A stretch of 64,000 bases of DNA from Parapristionchus giblindavisi (lineage: Eukaryota; Nematoda; Chromadorea; Rhabditida; Diplogasteridae): assembly GCA_943737045.1 (NCBI GenBank), contig CALSFV010000348.1, positions 1-64,000 on the forward strand. The letters are read 5' to 3'. The stretch's first letter is position 1. The number at the start of each line of letters is the position of its first letter. Shown piece after piece: positions 33,101 through 43,873 of this stretch. A program made the translations under genes and the position numbers. Under the pieces are notes generated by a model. That model had not been told where the DNA came from, searched no databases, and saw nothing but the letters and a program-made list of their open reading frames with translations.

Positions 33101-36100
33101 CATCGGGCCGTGGCCATGCATCCTTTACATGCCACCCCTCCATAAGCCGAGTTCCACCGAGGCACCAGCCCTGCTGAGTACTGTACGCATACCATCGCTT
33201 TTGGCCTCATGACTTGATTCGGGATAGCACTCCGGGGTATTCTCCCACCGATCTCAATCTATCGGCTGCTTCCCTACCATGGTCGCCATGTAGAGATTGT
33301 AAGTCTCTCATGTCAGAGGAGCGCGCAAAAGACGCTGAGCTAAGCCCCCGTACTCCGCTGTCCTCTACACCCTCGCTATGGTTCATCGGGCCGTGGCCAT
33401 GCATCCTTTACACAAGCATGTTTCAAAAGGTAGATGAAACATGAAACAACCATCATGTTTACATGCAAATTCATTATGACCATTTCACGTTGATGGCTTA
33501 TTCGTGGCACTACCGCAGAAGCCTAGATTGAGGGCGGAGTTAAAAATTGGAGGCGGAGTAATGACTGCGCGTTTCGCGCTCACTTTTCACGCTGTTCAAG
33601 GTTTAGAGTGTGTAGGGGCCACGCCCACTCAATCGTTCCCACGACCCCTGCACTATGAGTTTTCGATTCACGATTGCATTTACCGCACCAACTACATTCA
33701 CGTTTCGCATTGTGTGTATGTCATTGAGAAGAAAAATGAAGATGATAATTCCTAAGTATCTATGCATAGACTACCAATCAACCATTTCTCTTCAATATCA
33801 TTAAATCCTATTCCAAATATCAAGCTAGCAAATATATAACAAAATAGCGAAAATACCTACAGTTACCGGGGTACCTGGAGCTCGATTCATGGGGCATCCG
33901 AACGAATAATGGTTAATTTTACAGGGTGTCTTCACTTTTCCCCCAAAATTTCACCTAAACGTAATTTTTTAAAGAAGGCACCCCCATGTCGGAGCGCATG
34001 TATGATAGCATGTATGACCAAATTAGCACACCAGAGAAACACGAAACACACCTGACAAAGTTCTCGCCGGCAAACTTGGCCGCCTGCGCCTCCTTGCCCT
34101 TCACGCCGAGCAGCGGGTTCTCGCGCATCGACCGAGACTTCGGGTCGTAGTAGGGCGCGTTCTCGTTCAGATTGTACAGGTACTTGGCTGTGTCCTCGCG
34201 AATACGCAGGTTACGCACCTGGAAAGTCAGTTTGCGATAGCCATAGTATTAAATCCGTTCGCAATACTCATTATAGAACCGTCTGACCAGACATGGCCCA
34301 TGGTTATCCCATGGGATTGACCCACCCGCAAATTTTTTAAAAAGTAGGTAACCCACCCGCAAAATTTGGAAAAATGTTGACTTGAAAAATTATTAATTAA
34401 TCAATCATGTCGAAAAAAATTGAAGAAAAGAGTATGGTATCAAATTGAATAAATGAGTACGAATATGAGAGGAGTACGATCTTTAAGTTCAGTGAAGTGA
34501 TAGTAGTACGCTGTGTCGGAATTTAACGTTAACAAGAACTGAAATATTAATTGATTCAAAAAAATTTGATTTTTCGTTTAGAGAGTCGCGTACCGACAGA
34601 GAACACAGTGGGCAATAGAAATATGAAAATTATAGCGGGAAAGTGTTGTTTGGAGTGGTGCATTTTCAGGCATGATTATCGCGTACTGAATTTATTTTTT
34701 TCTATTTCCTTGGTCTTAGCATATGAAAATTATTTTTTGCGTCATTTCTCGTCGCGTACCGACAGAGATTCCAATTTTCCACATGGAAATGTAAAACGAA
34801 CGCGTCAAACTCATTTGCCAGAGCGTTATCCCACCGTAGGTACCATGGGATAACGCGCTGGAAATCCTCTTAAACGCAATGATCACTAAATTTCTTGAGT
34901 TTCATGTTTTTCTCTGTCGGTACCCGATCAGATTGAGATACTATGCATGTAATATAGCGCAGTATTGAACGAAATCGCATATTATTAAAATCAGTTCTCG
35001 TTCTTACTGTACGATAAATAGTCTAACTGTCAACTGAAATAATACGTTAAAAAAAGTTTTAATTTCCCCTATTTTTTTGTGTACCCACTCCTCATTTTTT
35101 TGCCGAAAATGTACGTTACCCACCCGCATTTTTTGGCCCTGGGTTAACCATGGACCATGTCTGCGTCTGACTGACAAACGTGACGTCACGAGTGTAAGAG
35201 GCATTTGCCAAAACTTCTACATCTACACTCGTGAAATCATTTTTGTCATTGAAAAAAGGTTATGGATACAGCTTCAGAATGTAAAAGTCATTTCACGATA
35301 GTCAGTTGATGTACTCCGGTTTTGTAGGGTAAGTTGCGCGCTAAAAGTAACTTACCTTTTACTTATTTTTTGTTACTGTTTAGCTATTTCGTGTATTTAT
35401 AGCGTAAACGTAAGTAAACAGTAAGTTACTTTTCACGCGCTACTTACTGTAATATTACCCTGCAAAACCAGAGTACGTACCGTAATTCTGGTCCGCGAGT
35501 CCATGTCCACACTGGTCTGCATGTCGGCGTCGTCCGCGTACATGTCCTCGTCCTCCTCGTGACCCGGCTCCTTGGCTGCTACCGTGCCATCCTCCTCCAC
35601 GTCGACAGTATCTTCCTCCACCTTGGATGCTTCTTCCGAATCCTCCTCCTCGCCTTCCTCAAGATGATAATTTTATTAAAGAGGACTATTTTATTTAAAG
35701 AAGGGTAGGGGGTACAGCCAAGTTTTTGGAACGATGTTACGCCAGGTCTCTTCTCTAATTTTAATACAGCGCAGCGTAGCAATTAATATATATTTTTTTT
35801 CACGCATAAACCCCAATTTATAATCAATATTTGCACTTTTAAAGTCCCATGCTCACGTGCCGATGGAACAGTAAAATTATATCAACACATGTGACCAATT
35901 AGATTACATACATGATTTGCATACAAGACAAAGATGATTGCCCTCCTCTCGACAATCCTCTCTTCTCATTTCGTACTAATGGCCTCTCCGAAAGCGGGCG
36001 GTGCCAGCACCACAGAGGAGGAGATCAATGTCAAGTTACCGCAGGTACCTTACAATCTTTGATCTTTAATCTTTGATCTCCCGATCTCAACATCACTACT

Positions 36101-39100
36101 GTATACAACACGTAATCTCGGAGTTTGGAAATTATCTGAGCACAATTGACCGAGGTCATGTCATAGCGAGACCACGATCACGACTACCGTATTCCAGTCC
36201 CTGAATTACAGGGTCACATGGTCGAGGGAAAACGAGGCAGATTCATCGTTATGAAGCTACTCGGAGAGGGCGGATTCGGAGCCGTGTACAAGTGAGACTG
36301 GCCTGAGCACCCGAATTCATGAAGAACGCAAAACCGTTTGTCGCCAGACATGACGTCACTAGGGGGTGGGGGGCGTACGTTTGATGACAAATGGTTGCTC
36401 GTGCATCATGGATTGGCGCTTCTTCCGAGAACAAGACCACACCTTCCAAATTTTTGGGATTTGATTTGGGATGGGATTTGAGCAAAAATTCCATAGACAG
36501 GGATCCTACTCTACCTAGAGATCATAGGTCGAACGTATGTTACAAACAATGAAGGCCGACCGCATTTTGAGCCGAAAATTACAGAAAAATCGAAAAACCT
36601 GACCGCATTTTGAAAATGTTTAACGTAGCCATGCGATCTATGCTAGAGATGGAAGGATCTTGTTATCGAGAAAAATGCTAACCAAGGTCTACGTTTATGA
36701 GACACAGGCGAATTGTCGATCCATGTTCAGGGTAGCAGACAAAGAAAATCAAAAGTGCTATCACGCAATGAAAGTAGAGAAATTGCACGAGAATAGGCCA
36801 GATTCGAAGCTGAAAATGGAGGTACGCTATGCCGAGAATCTGCGCTACAGCAATATCGATTTATTTTTTAGATCGCAATTCTGAAAGCTGTCGCGGAAGA
36901 CAAGCAGGCAATGGAACGGTCGCACTTCACAAAGATTATTGATAGAGGTTCGTGTACGAAGCCAAAGTTCGTCGCTCTAATCCACATCACGATACTCAGG
37001 CAAGAGGGAGAAATACTGCTTCGTCGTCATGCAACTGGTAGGCCGATCGCTCGCCGATCTCAAGATCCACCGCAACGATCACGTGGGTGACCGGCAATCA
37101 GCTACGCAGCCAAATTTTCTTCACTCAGTATCATGATGGCTTGCAGGTATTCTCGCCCTGCTGTGCACTGGGTATCGCGGGACAGTGTCTGGAGGCCCTT
37201 GAGGATCTCCATCGACACGGATACCTCCACCGAGATATCAAGCCAGCCAACTACGCCTGCGGTCGGGGCTCGAAGCGACACATTGTAAGTTCAAAGATCA
37301 AAAAGATCAAAGAAGGGTATGAACGTGTATGAGCTCAAAGAAAGCAAAGATACACGTTTGGCTGTTTGTTATCCAATACCTCTTCCATAGGTGGGCGCGT
37401 GAAAACGAATTCTTTTTGCACATAGCCTTGCCTTCCCTTGCGGAGCTTTGCGCATAGCTTTGCCTCGCAAAAATTAGAAAATTTCTAGTCAAATCTGCAA
37501 AAAAAAATGTCCATGCGCATAGCCTTGCCTTAGAATTCCCCGGTTTGCGCACAGCCTTTCCCCCAGCGTGCCCTTACGACCTCTTCTCAGATCTACATAC
37601 TAGACTTCGGAATTGCGCGCAAGTTCATAGTCGACGGCAAGCACAAGCCTCAACGAGAGCGTACACGATTCAAGGTAAATTTCGTAGGTTGATCTTTGAT
37701 CTTTGATTTGGTTGTTTTTGAATCTTTCATTGACATATTTGTAAGATTGATCTCTCTATTCTATATGCATTCATTTATTGTTTTTTCACACGTTTGCCTA
37801 TTTTATGATAAATAAAATTATTATAATATTATTATTATTGTTGATCTCTAGGGCACAATCAAGTTCGCATCCATAGCATGTCACAAGGGCGTCGACATGG
37901 CACCCAAGGACGATTGCGAATCGTGGTTCTATCTACTCATTGACATCATCCAACCGGATGGTACGTGAAGTTCAAAGACTAGGGAGCACAGAGCAAGAAC
38001 CAGAGATCAAAGATCAACGTACAGAGATATTGTAGGTCTTCCGTGGAAGCGCATGACGCAAAAGGATGCGGTTGGGCAGTGCAAGGAGGAGTATCGCAAA
38101 AGTGAGAAGAAGGTGAGCGGGTGAAGGTACACTAGTCGTACGGTAGATGATGCATACTTTAGCTTTCACAGGCAATACTTCAGAACACCAGACCAGTCGA
38201 AACGTATAGTACAAAATTTTAGCAGAGATTCGCATTCGTGCATTTGCACGGCTGGTTCGACAATGTTCGATGTTAAAATGATGAAAAGTCATTTTGCGCT
38301 ACTTTGATAAATAATTTCTTGCAAAGTTGTGTATTTGGACATCATTTTCAAGCTTTATAATCGGTTGTTTTTGACCGATAATTCAATGGAAATAAATGCG
38401 AATGAGTCGAGAGCACAACTTTGCACGATTTATTTGTTTCATAATTATTGTATTAAAATCACAACTTCTCAGCACTAATTAGCGAACAAAATCATTTTGC
38501 ACGAACGCACGTCTACCATAAAAGACCCTTTCCATCGTGTTTATTTTAAATTTCGCCGCCTTTTGGATTGGTCCGGTGCTCTGCAGTAGTGTCCCTTCAC
38601 ATTCAACGCTTGATGATTTGCAGAACGAACTCTTCGAGGGTTTGAAGTGCGAAAAGGAGCTCATCAAGATCATGGAGTATCTGGACGGACTCAAGTTTGT
38701 TCATCCGGTAGGTAGATCAAAGACCAAAGATCAAATATCAAAGATCAAAGCTCATAAACTACAAGCTTGATACATATCCTACTTCAGGTCAATCATGAAT
38801 TCATCCAAGTGTGCCTCAAGCGGGTAAGTTTACGGATAAGATGGTGATGGTGGCTTGCGGTGGCCCACATAGCATATTAAATTAAACCAAAACGGGCTAC
38901 CGTAACCCGGAAGCGATGTTTACGCCAATTGCATCATCGTAACCCTTCATATCGGCTACCGTAACCCTAGCGAAGTTTACACAAAAATCGGCATTTAGGC
39001 GTGCCGACTCGAGGGCGGCCAGATCACCGACCCGTACGACTGGGAGAAGGTGAAGGACGATGAGCAGGATGAGGAGCTGGAGGAGGAAGAGGAGGAGAAG

Positions 39101-41611
39101 AAGGTACTTTGGACTTATCCCTTGACCTTAGGGACTTACGACCTGAACTTCAGAGACTTATGACCTTAACATTAGGGATTTATGACCTTATCCTCAGTGA
39201 CTTACGACCATAACTTTAATTAAGATTATTTAATCTGATATTTGCAGGAAGAAGCGAAGCGGGAAGAGCGCCGAAAGAAGAGGGAACTGAATAAGAAGGC
39301 AGGAAAGAGGTCACTTAAACCGCTTAAAGACTTAGGGTCGATTAAGGACTTAACGCTATGTGCTTCCAGGGGAGGAACTGTGACCAAGTCGACGGAGGAG
39401 AAAGACGAGCGTGAGGATGGACCCAGTAAGACCTCCAAGGAGGAAATCATTGAGGAGGATAATAATAGTGTGAAGAAGGCGAAGAAGAAGGTTTATTAAC
39501 AATTTAGGATTGTTATCGAAATTTTTTCTTATTTACAGTAATTAAATGGATTTGATTGTTATCCATTTAATTACTGTAAATAAGGCTGCTAAGGCTGTTA
39601 AGGTACTTAAGTACTGTAGCTAAGGCTGTTATGGCACTTTAAGTACTCTGGTCATTCTAGGATGTGGAGGTCAATGCTGTACGAAGAAAGAAGAAGACTG
39701 GCGGCGACAAAGATGTCGACGTGAGCACCAGTGTCATGAAACGAAAGAAGCCCAGTGGCAAGAAGAAGAAGCCGCGCAGCGGTGCGAGCAAGAGCGCCGA
39801 CAAATCTGGCGAGGCGCCCAATGAGAGGGAGAAGGTAAATTCATTTTAATTGTAATATTCATCTTTGCTACCTAAGTTGTAGCATCGTATTTATACGTAC
39901 TCCATTACGTATCAATAATTTATCACAAAATAATACTTTACTTTTTGACCCGCATAAAATATATTATTAAGGAGCCGGGCGGCGGCAAGAAGAAGGCACG
40001 CAGCGGTGCGAGTAAGGGCGCCGACAAACCTGACGAGGCGCCGAATGATAAGGAGAAGGCAAAGGAGGAGAGCAAGGTAATGTAATGCACACAGTCTGGC
40101 ACTACTTCAGAACACAGAGCCAGTCCAAAAGTATAGTATGAAAGTCCAGTGCAAAATGCCCTTTCCTTCGTGTTTTATTTTTTCGTATCCTTTTGGACTG
40201 GTCCGGTGTTCTGAAGTAGTGCCCATAGTCTTGTGCTTCGAGCCATCTTTCTTTGGGAATCCAGACGAGCGAGACAACATTGTTTCCATGTAGAGCCCCC
40301 GTATTGGGGTCGAAAAGTCAATAGACCGCTGTGAATGGAACTAATTACATTATTATTATTATTAAGATGGAGCTGAATGAGGAGAAGAAGGTGAAGACCT
40401 GATGGCTGACGTCCCTCCACAATGTGTCTGATTGCCGAATCGCTCACAGAACTGTCGGCAACATACGACAATAAACTATTGAGAAAGAACTTATATTGTA
40501 TGCACGCCAAAAAAAACCCAAAAGCGGTGTACACGTAACAAGTAACAAATGCCAATTGATAGAGAATATAATACCAACTATAAGTATTATAACTATAAGT
40601 ATCATAACTATAACTATATTAGTATTATACCAACTATAAGTACTAGGGTATGTCAACTATAAGAGCGGTGAAGACACGACACAATTTATCACTCCAATCC
40701 CATCATTCCAATCATTCGTAGTCTAGTTGTGTGATGTCCCACAGTGTGCCCCACACATATGCGGGCGGTCTTTTGTAAATATATAAATAATAAATATATA
40801 CCTTAGCCTCCTCTTCGTCACCCTCTGCTTCCTTCGCCTTGGCTGCAGCGGCCGCTGCTGCGAGTGCCTCCTCTTTTTGCTAAAATTATTATTATTATTA
40901 TTATTATTTAAAGTGAGACCAAATAAAGGGCGATCAGACAAGTTAGCCGATGTAGTAATTCAAACGAAAGTGCAGTAATCAATCGATACCATAATCAATT
41001 ATTACAGGTATCAATCAACAACATAGTCAATTGACAGAATGATTAACCGAAACCATAATCAATCGATAACTTAATCACGATATCGTAATTAATCAATCTA
41101 GATATCGTACCTTCTCGGCCTTGATGATCTTTCTGACTTCTTCCTGCTTCTCGTGTTCTTTGATTACCTCCTGATACGTCGATGGATCGTAACCGTTCCA
41201 TCTGAACGATATAAATCAATAATATGTTCCAATCAATAATATGCTCTAAATCAATCAATAATGGCTACCGTACCTGTCTCTCTTCGCGTCGAAACCAAGC
41301 TTGAGCGTGGGCTGCACGTACTCGTCAGCGGCGATATCGTCTCCGGTAAGCCTGCATTAGACAGATGTTACCATATTTGCCAAAAATCGAAAAACCTGAC
41401 CGGATTTTGAAAACTGATAACCTAGCTATTCGACCTATCGATGTTCCGTATCATCAACGCAACATAACGGTGATATTGTAAATTGAGTGGAACGCGAGAT
41501 CAACGGGTTCCGAATTACCCATATTGTGTCATTTAGTTTGTCGCAATCAATGTTTGCCAGCTATACGATATAACAAAGATAGCGTGGAATTCATATCATT
41601 ATTATTATTAG

Positions 41612-41654
<43 letters not shown>

Positions 41655-42831
41655 TAATAACTCACTTCGCGCCCGTCTTTCTGGGTCTCTCGAAACAATC
41701 CTTCTTCTTGTGCGTCATGGCGCCGCAATTCTCGCAGGCTCCTTTGCGGAACTTGATGGCACGAGGAGCTACGGTTTCTTCTGCAATCGCAGCAAGGTTT
41801 AACGATTCAACGATACAGTAACCAAAACCGGATACGGTAATCGATCACTACCGTATTCTCATCGGAGTACAGTAATCACTTATCGATGATCAATCAATAT
41901 CGTATCCCACCCAGTCTTGAGATAATCGCCGACTTACCAATGGTTCCTCGTTTGTACCAGTCGTGCACGTCCGACTCCGGATCTTGCTGACGCTCCCAGT
42001 GAGGGCGTTGGTGCTTGAAAATTATTGGTTATTATTATTATCACTTGTCATTGATAAGTTTATCCTAATTTAGGACATTGAAAAAACTGTGGACAATATA
42101 GCTTGGACAAACTATTGTGAGATATGAAAGAGTTGGTCGGGTGACCATCGTTTAAAGATATATTTTCGAGATTTATTCGATTATTACGTTTTACAAATGT
42201 AATAAAATAAACTAAAATAAAAATACCTTGAGTGTGGGTCCTTCGGTGGGCACATACCACGGTGTCTGGGTGATGAAATGAGGGATATGGGGGTTGATGT
42301 CACGACCGGTGTCCACATCCACGCAAGCGGGAGCCAGACCGAGCTTACGCTCCTCTTCGAGATCCTGAAACATACTTTGCAAGCTGATTTAATATTTTAA
42401 TCTGTATTTTACGCATTTATTACAATCAATGAACTTGCTTCACATCTTGATCCATATTAGAGACGAAAAGCAAATTTGCATTGTTACAGAAAACATTCAA
42501 AAATAACAAATCAGCAATTATGTTTTCCAAGATGATGATCAAACACAAATATCATGTTTAAATTGGAGATTGTGGTTAGTTGTCCGTCCTGTACCGTGAC
42601 ATAAGTAAGTATGATTATATTTATCATTGAGTTACTGGCTGTAAAACCGTACAGATGGAGCTATGACTATTGTGATTACAGTCTATTTCAATCGGAGATG
42701 TCGCCGACGCATAATACTCATACCTTCTCCTTTCTGAATGTATCCCTGGTCTTGCGTTCATCAACGCCACCACCTCCTTTGCCTGTTCGCACGAGTTCCG
42801 AGACGGTCGTCTGCTGCTTGAAGCCAGACAT
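28620..42831 (-). CDS. slu7: Pre-mRNA splicing factor SLU7
   Basis: Twenty exons starting (5' ends) at 42831, 42364, 42013, 41780, 41351, 41201, 40879, 35657, 34218, 32881, 32740, 32286, 31308, 31017, 30454, 30247, 29570, 29248, 28834 and 28676; stop TAA at 28620-28622. Summed length is about 2130 nt (709 aa), in frame throughout (ends of two exons uncertain by 1 nt). SLU7 is a second-step splicing factor that helps choose the 3' splice site. Evidence: the CCHC zinc knuckle [14 protein letters not shown] at residues 123-136, followed by CFERPRK, the core [25 protein letters not shown]-type motif [13 protein letters not shown], and the conserved [15 protein letters not shown] block. The C-terminal half carries Ser/Glu and Arg/Lys-rich low-complexity exons (poly-Ser in exons 16 and 18), making the protein longer than human SLU7 (586 aa). 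The start [13 protein letters not shown] is the only ATG giving the conserved KTR-type N-terminus. Intron 7 (35658-40801) contains a whole kinase gene on the other strand. Confidence 0.96.
29684..30150. repeat. Direct duplication in SLU7 intron 16
   Basis: 29684-29855 and 29920-30157 share CTTTTGAAGACCA, CTCTAACAGAAACAA, GTTTCGCCCTGGCTATACTA and CCTATCGCTATTTCGTTC, each followed by an (AAT)n run. A third, inverted copy is at about 45668-45755 with ends CGGTACCCTCGCCG / GGTACCG. Confidence 0.7.
30578..30662. repeat. Hairpin repeat, family A copy 7
   Basis: Inverted relative to copy 2: CTCCGCTCTGGCCACACTCTC ... GAGAGT, then AAATTAGCTTGGGGTGT. Lies in SLU7 intron 14. Confidence 0.6.
31360..31880. 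repeat. Tandem duplication carrying family C repeats
   Basis: Two direct copies of about 250-275 bp (31360-31600 and 31637-31890), sharing CAGATCTTTTGA, AAGTCTCGAAACAGCAAAAC and CTTCGGCAAACCG. Each contains a family C element (CAAACGGTTTGTCG ... GTGACGTCAC-like ... CGGCAAACG). Lies in SLU7 intron 12. Confidence 0.7.
32949..33412 (-). repeat. tRNA-derived repeat with internal tRNA-Ala-like sequence
   Basis: At 32995-33066 (minus) a 72-nt tRNA-like sequence reads GGGGGCTTAGCTCAGTGG at its 5' end, with a 7-bp acceptor stem, intact A box, B box GGTTCGAGTCC and a UGC (Ala) anticodon loop. The anticodon and T stems each pair at only 3 of 5 positions, so it is a tRNA pseudogene or SINE head. The flanking sequence (TAGAGATTGTAAGTCTCTCA ... 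and the GTACTCCGCTGTCCTCTACA part) is repeated at 33290-33412 with the tRNA portion deleted. Lies in SLU7 intron 9. Confidence 0.6.
34283..35165. mobile_element. TIR element (about 880 bp) in SLU7 intron 8
   Basis: Ends are CAGACATGGCCCATGGTTA and its imperfect complement TAACCATGGACCATGTCTG. Just inside each end are ACCCACCCGCAAA units, also seen at 24390-24700. The interior has several GCGTACCGACAGAGA units in both orientations. No transposase frame. Confidence 0.7.
35314..35475. repeat. Hairpin element abutting SLU7 exon 8 donor
   Basis: Inverted repeat: GTACTCCGGTTTTGTAGGG then AAAAGTAACTTAC on the left, GTAAGTTACTTTTCACGCG then CCCTGCAAAACCAGAGTAC on the right. The right end lies about 6 nt from the SLU7 exon 8 boundary at 35481, so the element supplies much of the 5' end of that intron. 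GTAC at both edges could be a target duplication. Confidence 0.75.
35979..40402 (+). CDS. Tau-tubulin kinase-like (CK1 superfamily) Ser/Thr kinase, nested in SLU7 intron 7
   Basis: Sixteen exons starting at 35979, 36212, 36731, 36872, 37000, 37147, 37591, 37852, 38036, 38624, 38788, 38999, 39248, 39661, 39972 and 40367; TGA at 40400-40402; 1587 nt (528 aa), all in frame. Kinase features: glycine loop [10 protein letters not shown] at about 40-49, catalytic Lys63 in HAMKVEK, catalytic loop HRDIKPANY at about 160-168, and DFG at 183-185. HRDIKPXN with GXXXFG-type glycines and the short lobe are typical of the TTBK group, which is greatly expanded in nematodes, often with testis expression. The kinase domain ends near residue 323; the rest is a Lys/Glu-rich tail. 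Exons 14 and 15 each encode the same KKxRSGASK-xADK-EAPN unit, so that exon was duplicated. A 60-nt in-frame stretch at 39310-39369 has intron-like ends and may be spliced out. Introns carry AAAGATC repeats and several TIR elements. Confidence 0.93.
36310..36650. repeat. Two dispersed repeats in kinase intron 2
   Basis: 36312-36412 is a family C copy (AAAACCGTTTGTCG, GACGTCAC). 36525-36645 belongs to the CATAGGTCGAA ... GACCTATG family (CGAAAAACCTGACCGCATTT units), better preserved at 58675-58925 and partial at 41375-41450. Confidence 0.6.
38160..38600. repeat. TIR element in kinase intron 9 (family D)
   Basis: Left end GGCAATACTTCAGAACACCA then GACCAGTCGAAACG; right end CTTTTGGATTGGTCCGGTG then CTCTGCAGTAGTG. 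The same ends bound a shorter element at 40094-40228 in intron 15 (GGCACTACTTCAGAACAC ... GTGTTCTGAAGTAGTGCC). The longer copy carries about 300 bp of extra sequence. Confidence 0.7.
40094..40228. repeat. TIR element in kinase intron 15 (family D, short copy)
   Basis: 135-bp hairpin with ends GGCACTACTTCAGAACAC / GTGTTCTGAAGTAGTGCC and inner CCAGTCCAAAAG / CTTTTGGACTGG. Shares CCCTTTCCTTCGTGTTTATT-like interior with 38520-38560. Confidence 0.8.
40470..40475 (+). terminator. Candidate poly(A) signal of the nested kinase gene
   Basis: AATAAA about 68 nt after the kinase stop codon and still within SLU7 intron 7, before SLU7 exon 7 (40802-40879). The nested transcript therefore fits entirely inside the host intron. 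Confidence 0.6.
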
Positions 42832-43873
42832 GGCTCAGCTACAAATCGACGCGAGAAAGTAGATGATCAAGCACTTAATCGTAAATATTTAGACAATTTA
42901 ACACGGTTCAAGAATAAAATAAACGCGTCAACAGGAAAATTCGAAATATGCGTATTTTTCGAGTACACAAGTGACGCACCTTACGAGTGAGAATGGAATG
43001 CGTCAAAGGTGTAGCTGTGCGCACTTCATTCTTGAGATGATTTCATTATTCCTTATTCGAATTTATGGACCTAATTAAGGCTTAAAAATATGTTTATTGC
43101 ATTATTAGATCACGTTTTGTTTTGTGTTTGATTTCCTGGGGCACAGCCGCTTTCACTTTCAACGTCACATTATGAACTTTGCTTGCGCCGCAAAGGTGTG
43201 AGGAGATTTGGAAGGGCGCCAACTCTCCACTTTAAATGAGCGCCGTCTTGTACTGCGTTCAAAGTCGGAATCTTACATTTGATTTGAAGAATGGCGAGTT
43301 ACTTTGAAAAAAAGGACTTAGGATTGAGCGACGCTTCATTACTTTGCGCATTGCTCGGCACGTGCTGCGATTTCTGACCACCCTTCTTAAGTTAGTTATT
43401 TGTGCCGCGACTGTTGCCCTAGAATCGTTATTAATAAAGGATAGGACTCTTCTTTTCAAAATGGAGCGGTTAAAATTCCTTCTCAATCTAGGGTATCCAA
43501 AATTTTATTCGTCTATTTCAACCTATTTGTGCGCTTGGAAACAGAATTGTTATTTCAGTATCAATTATTTCTCACTTTCCGTTGTTCGTTAGTTTGCGAG
43601 CCATAAGTTTATTGATTCGTGCACTTGTCGTATCCCAGGACAGACATTTTCTCCTTCCCTTCCGTTTTTTTTTTGCAATCGATCACCATAGCAACTAAAG
43701 ACCAATTTAGGATGACACGGTTCAGCCAATGCTTTTAGCAATCACATATAATTCGTTAATGTTCTTGCTTTATGTGCATATTTATAAATAAATACTTATT
43801 TTTCTCCAATTGAGGAGGTGCTTTCGTCCTCTCTCACTTGGCCCTTGGAAGATCAGCTAAGATCGACAAGAGT
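42832..43873. promoter_or_regulatory. Divergent intergenic region, SLU7 and RGG-protein gene
   Basis: The start codons of SLU7 (42831, minus) and of the Q/RGG gene (43874, plus) face away from each other across 1.04 kb with no convincing coding exon. It must hold both promoters or 5' leaders. No specific element could be assigned by eye. Confidence 0.5.
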
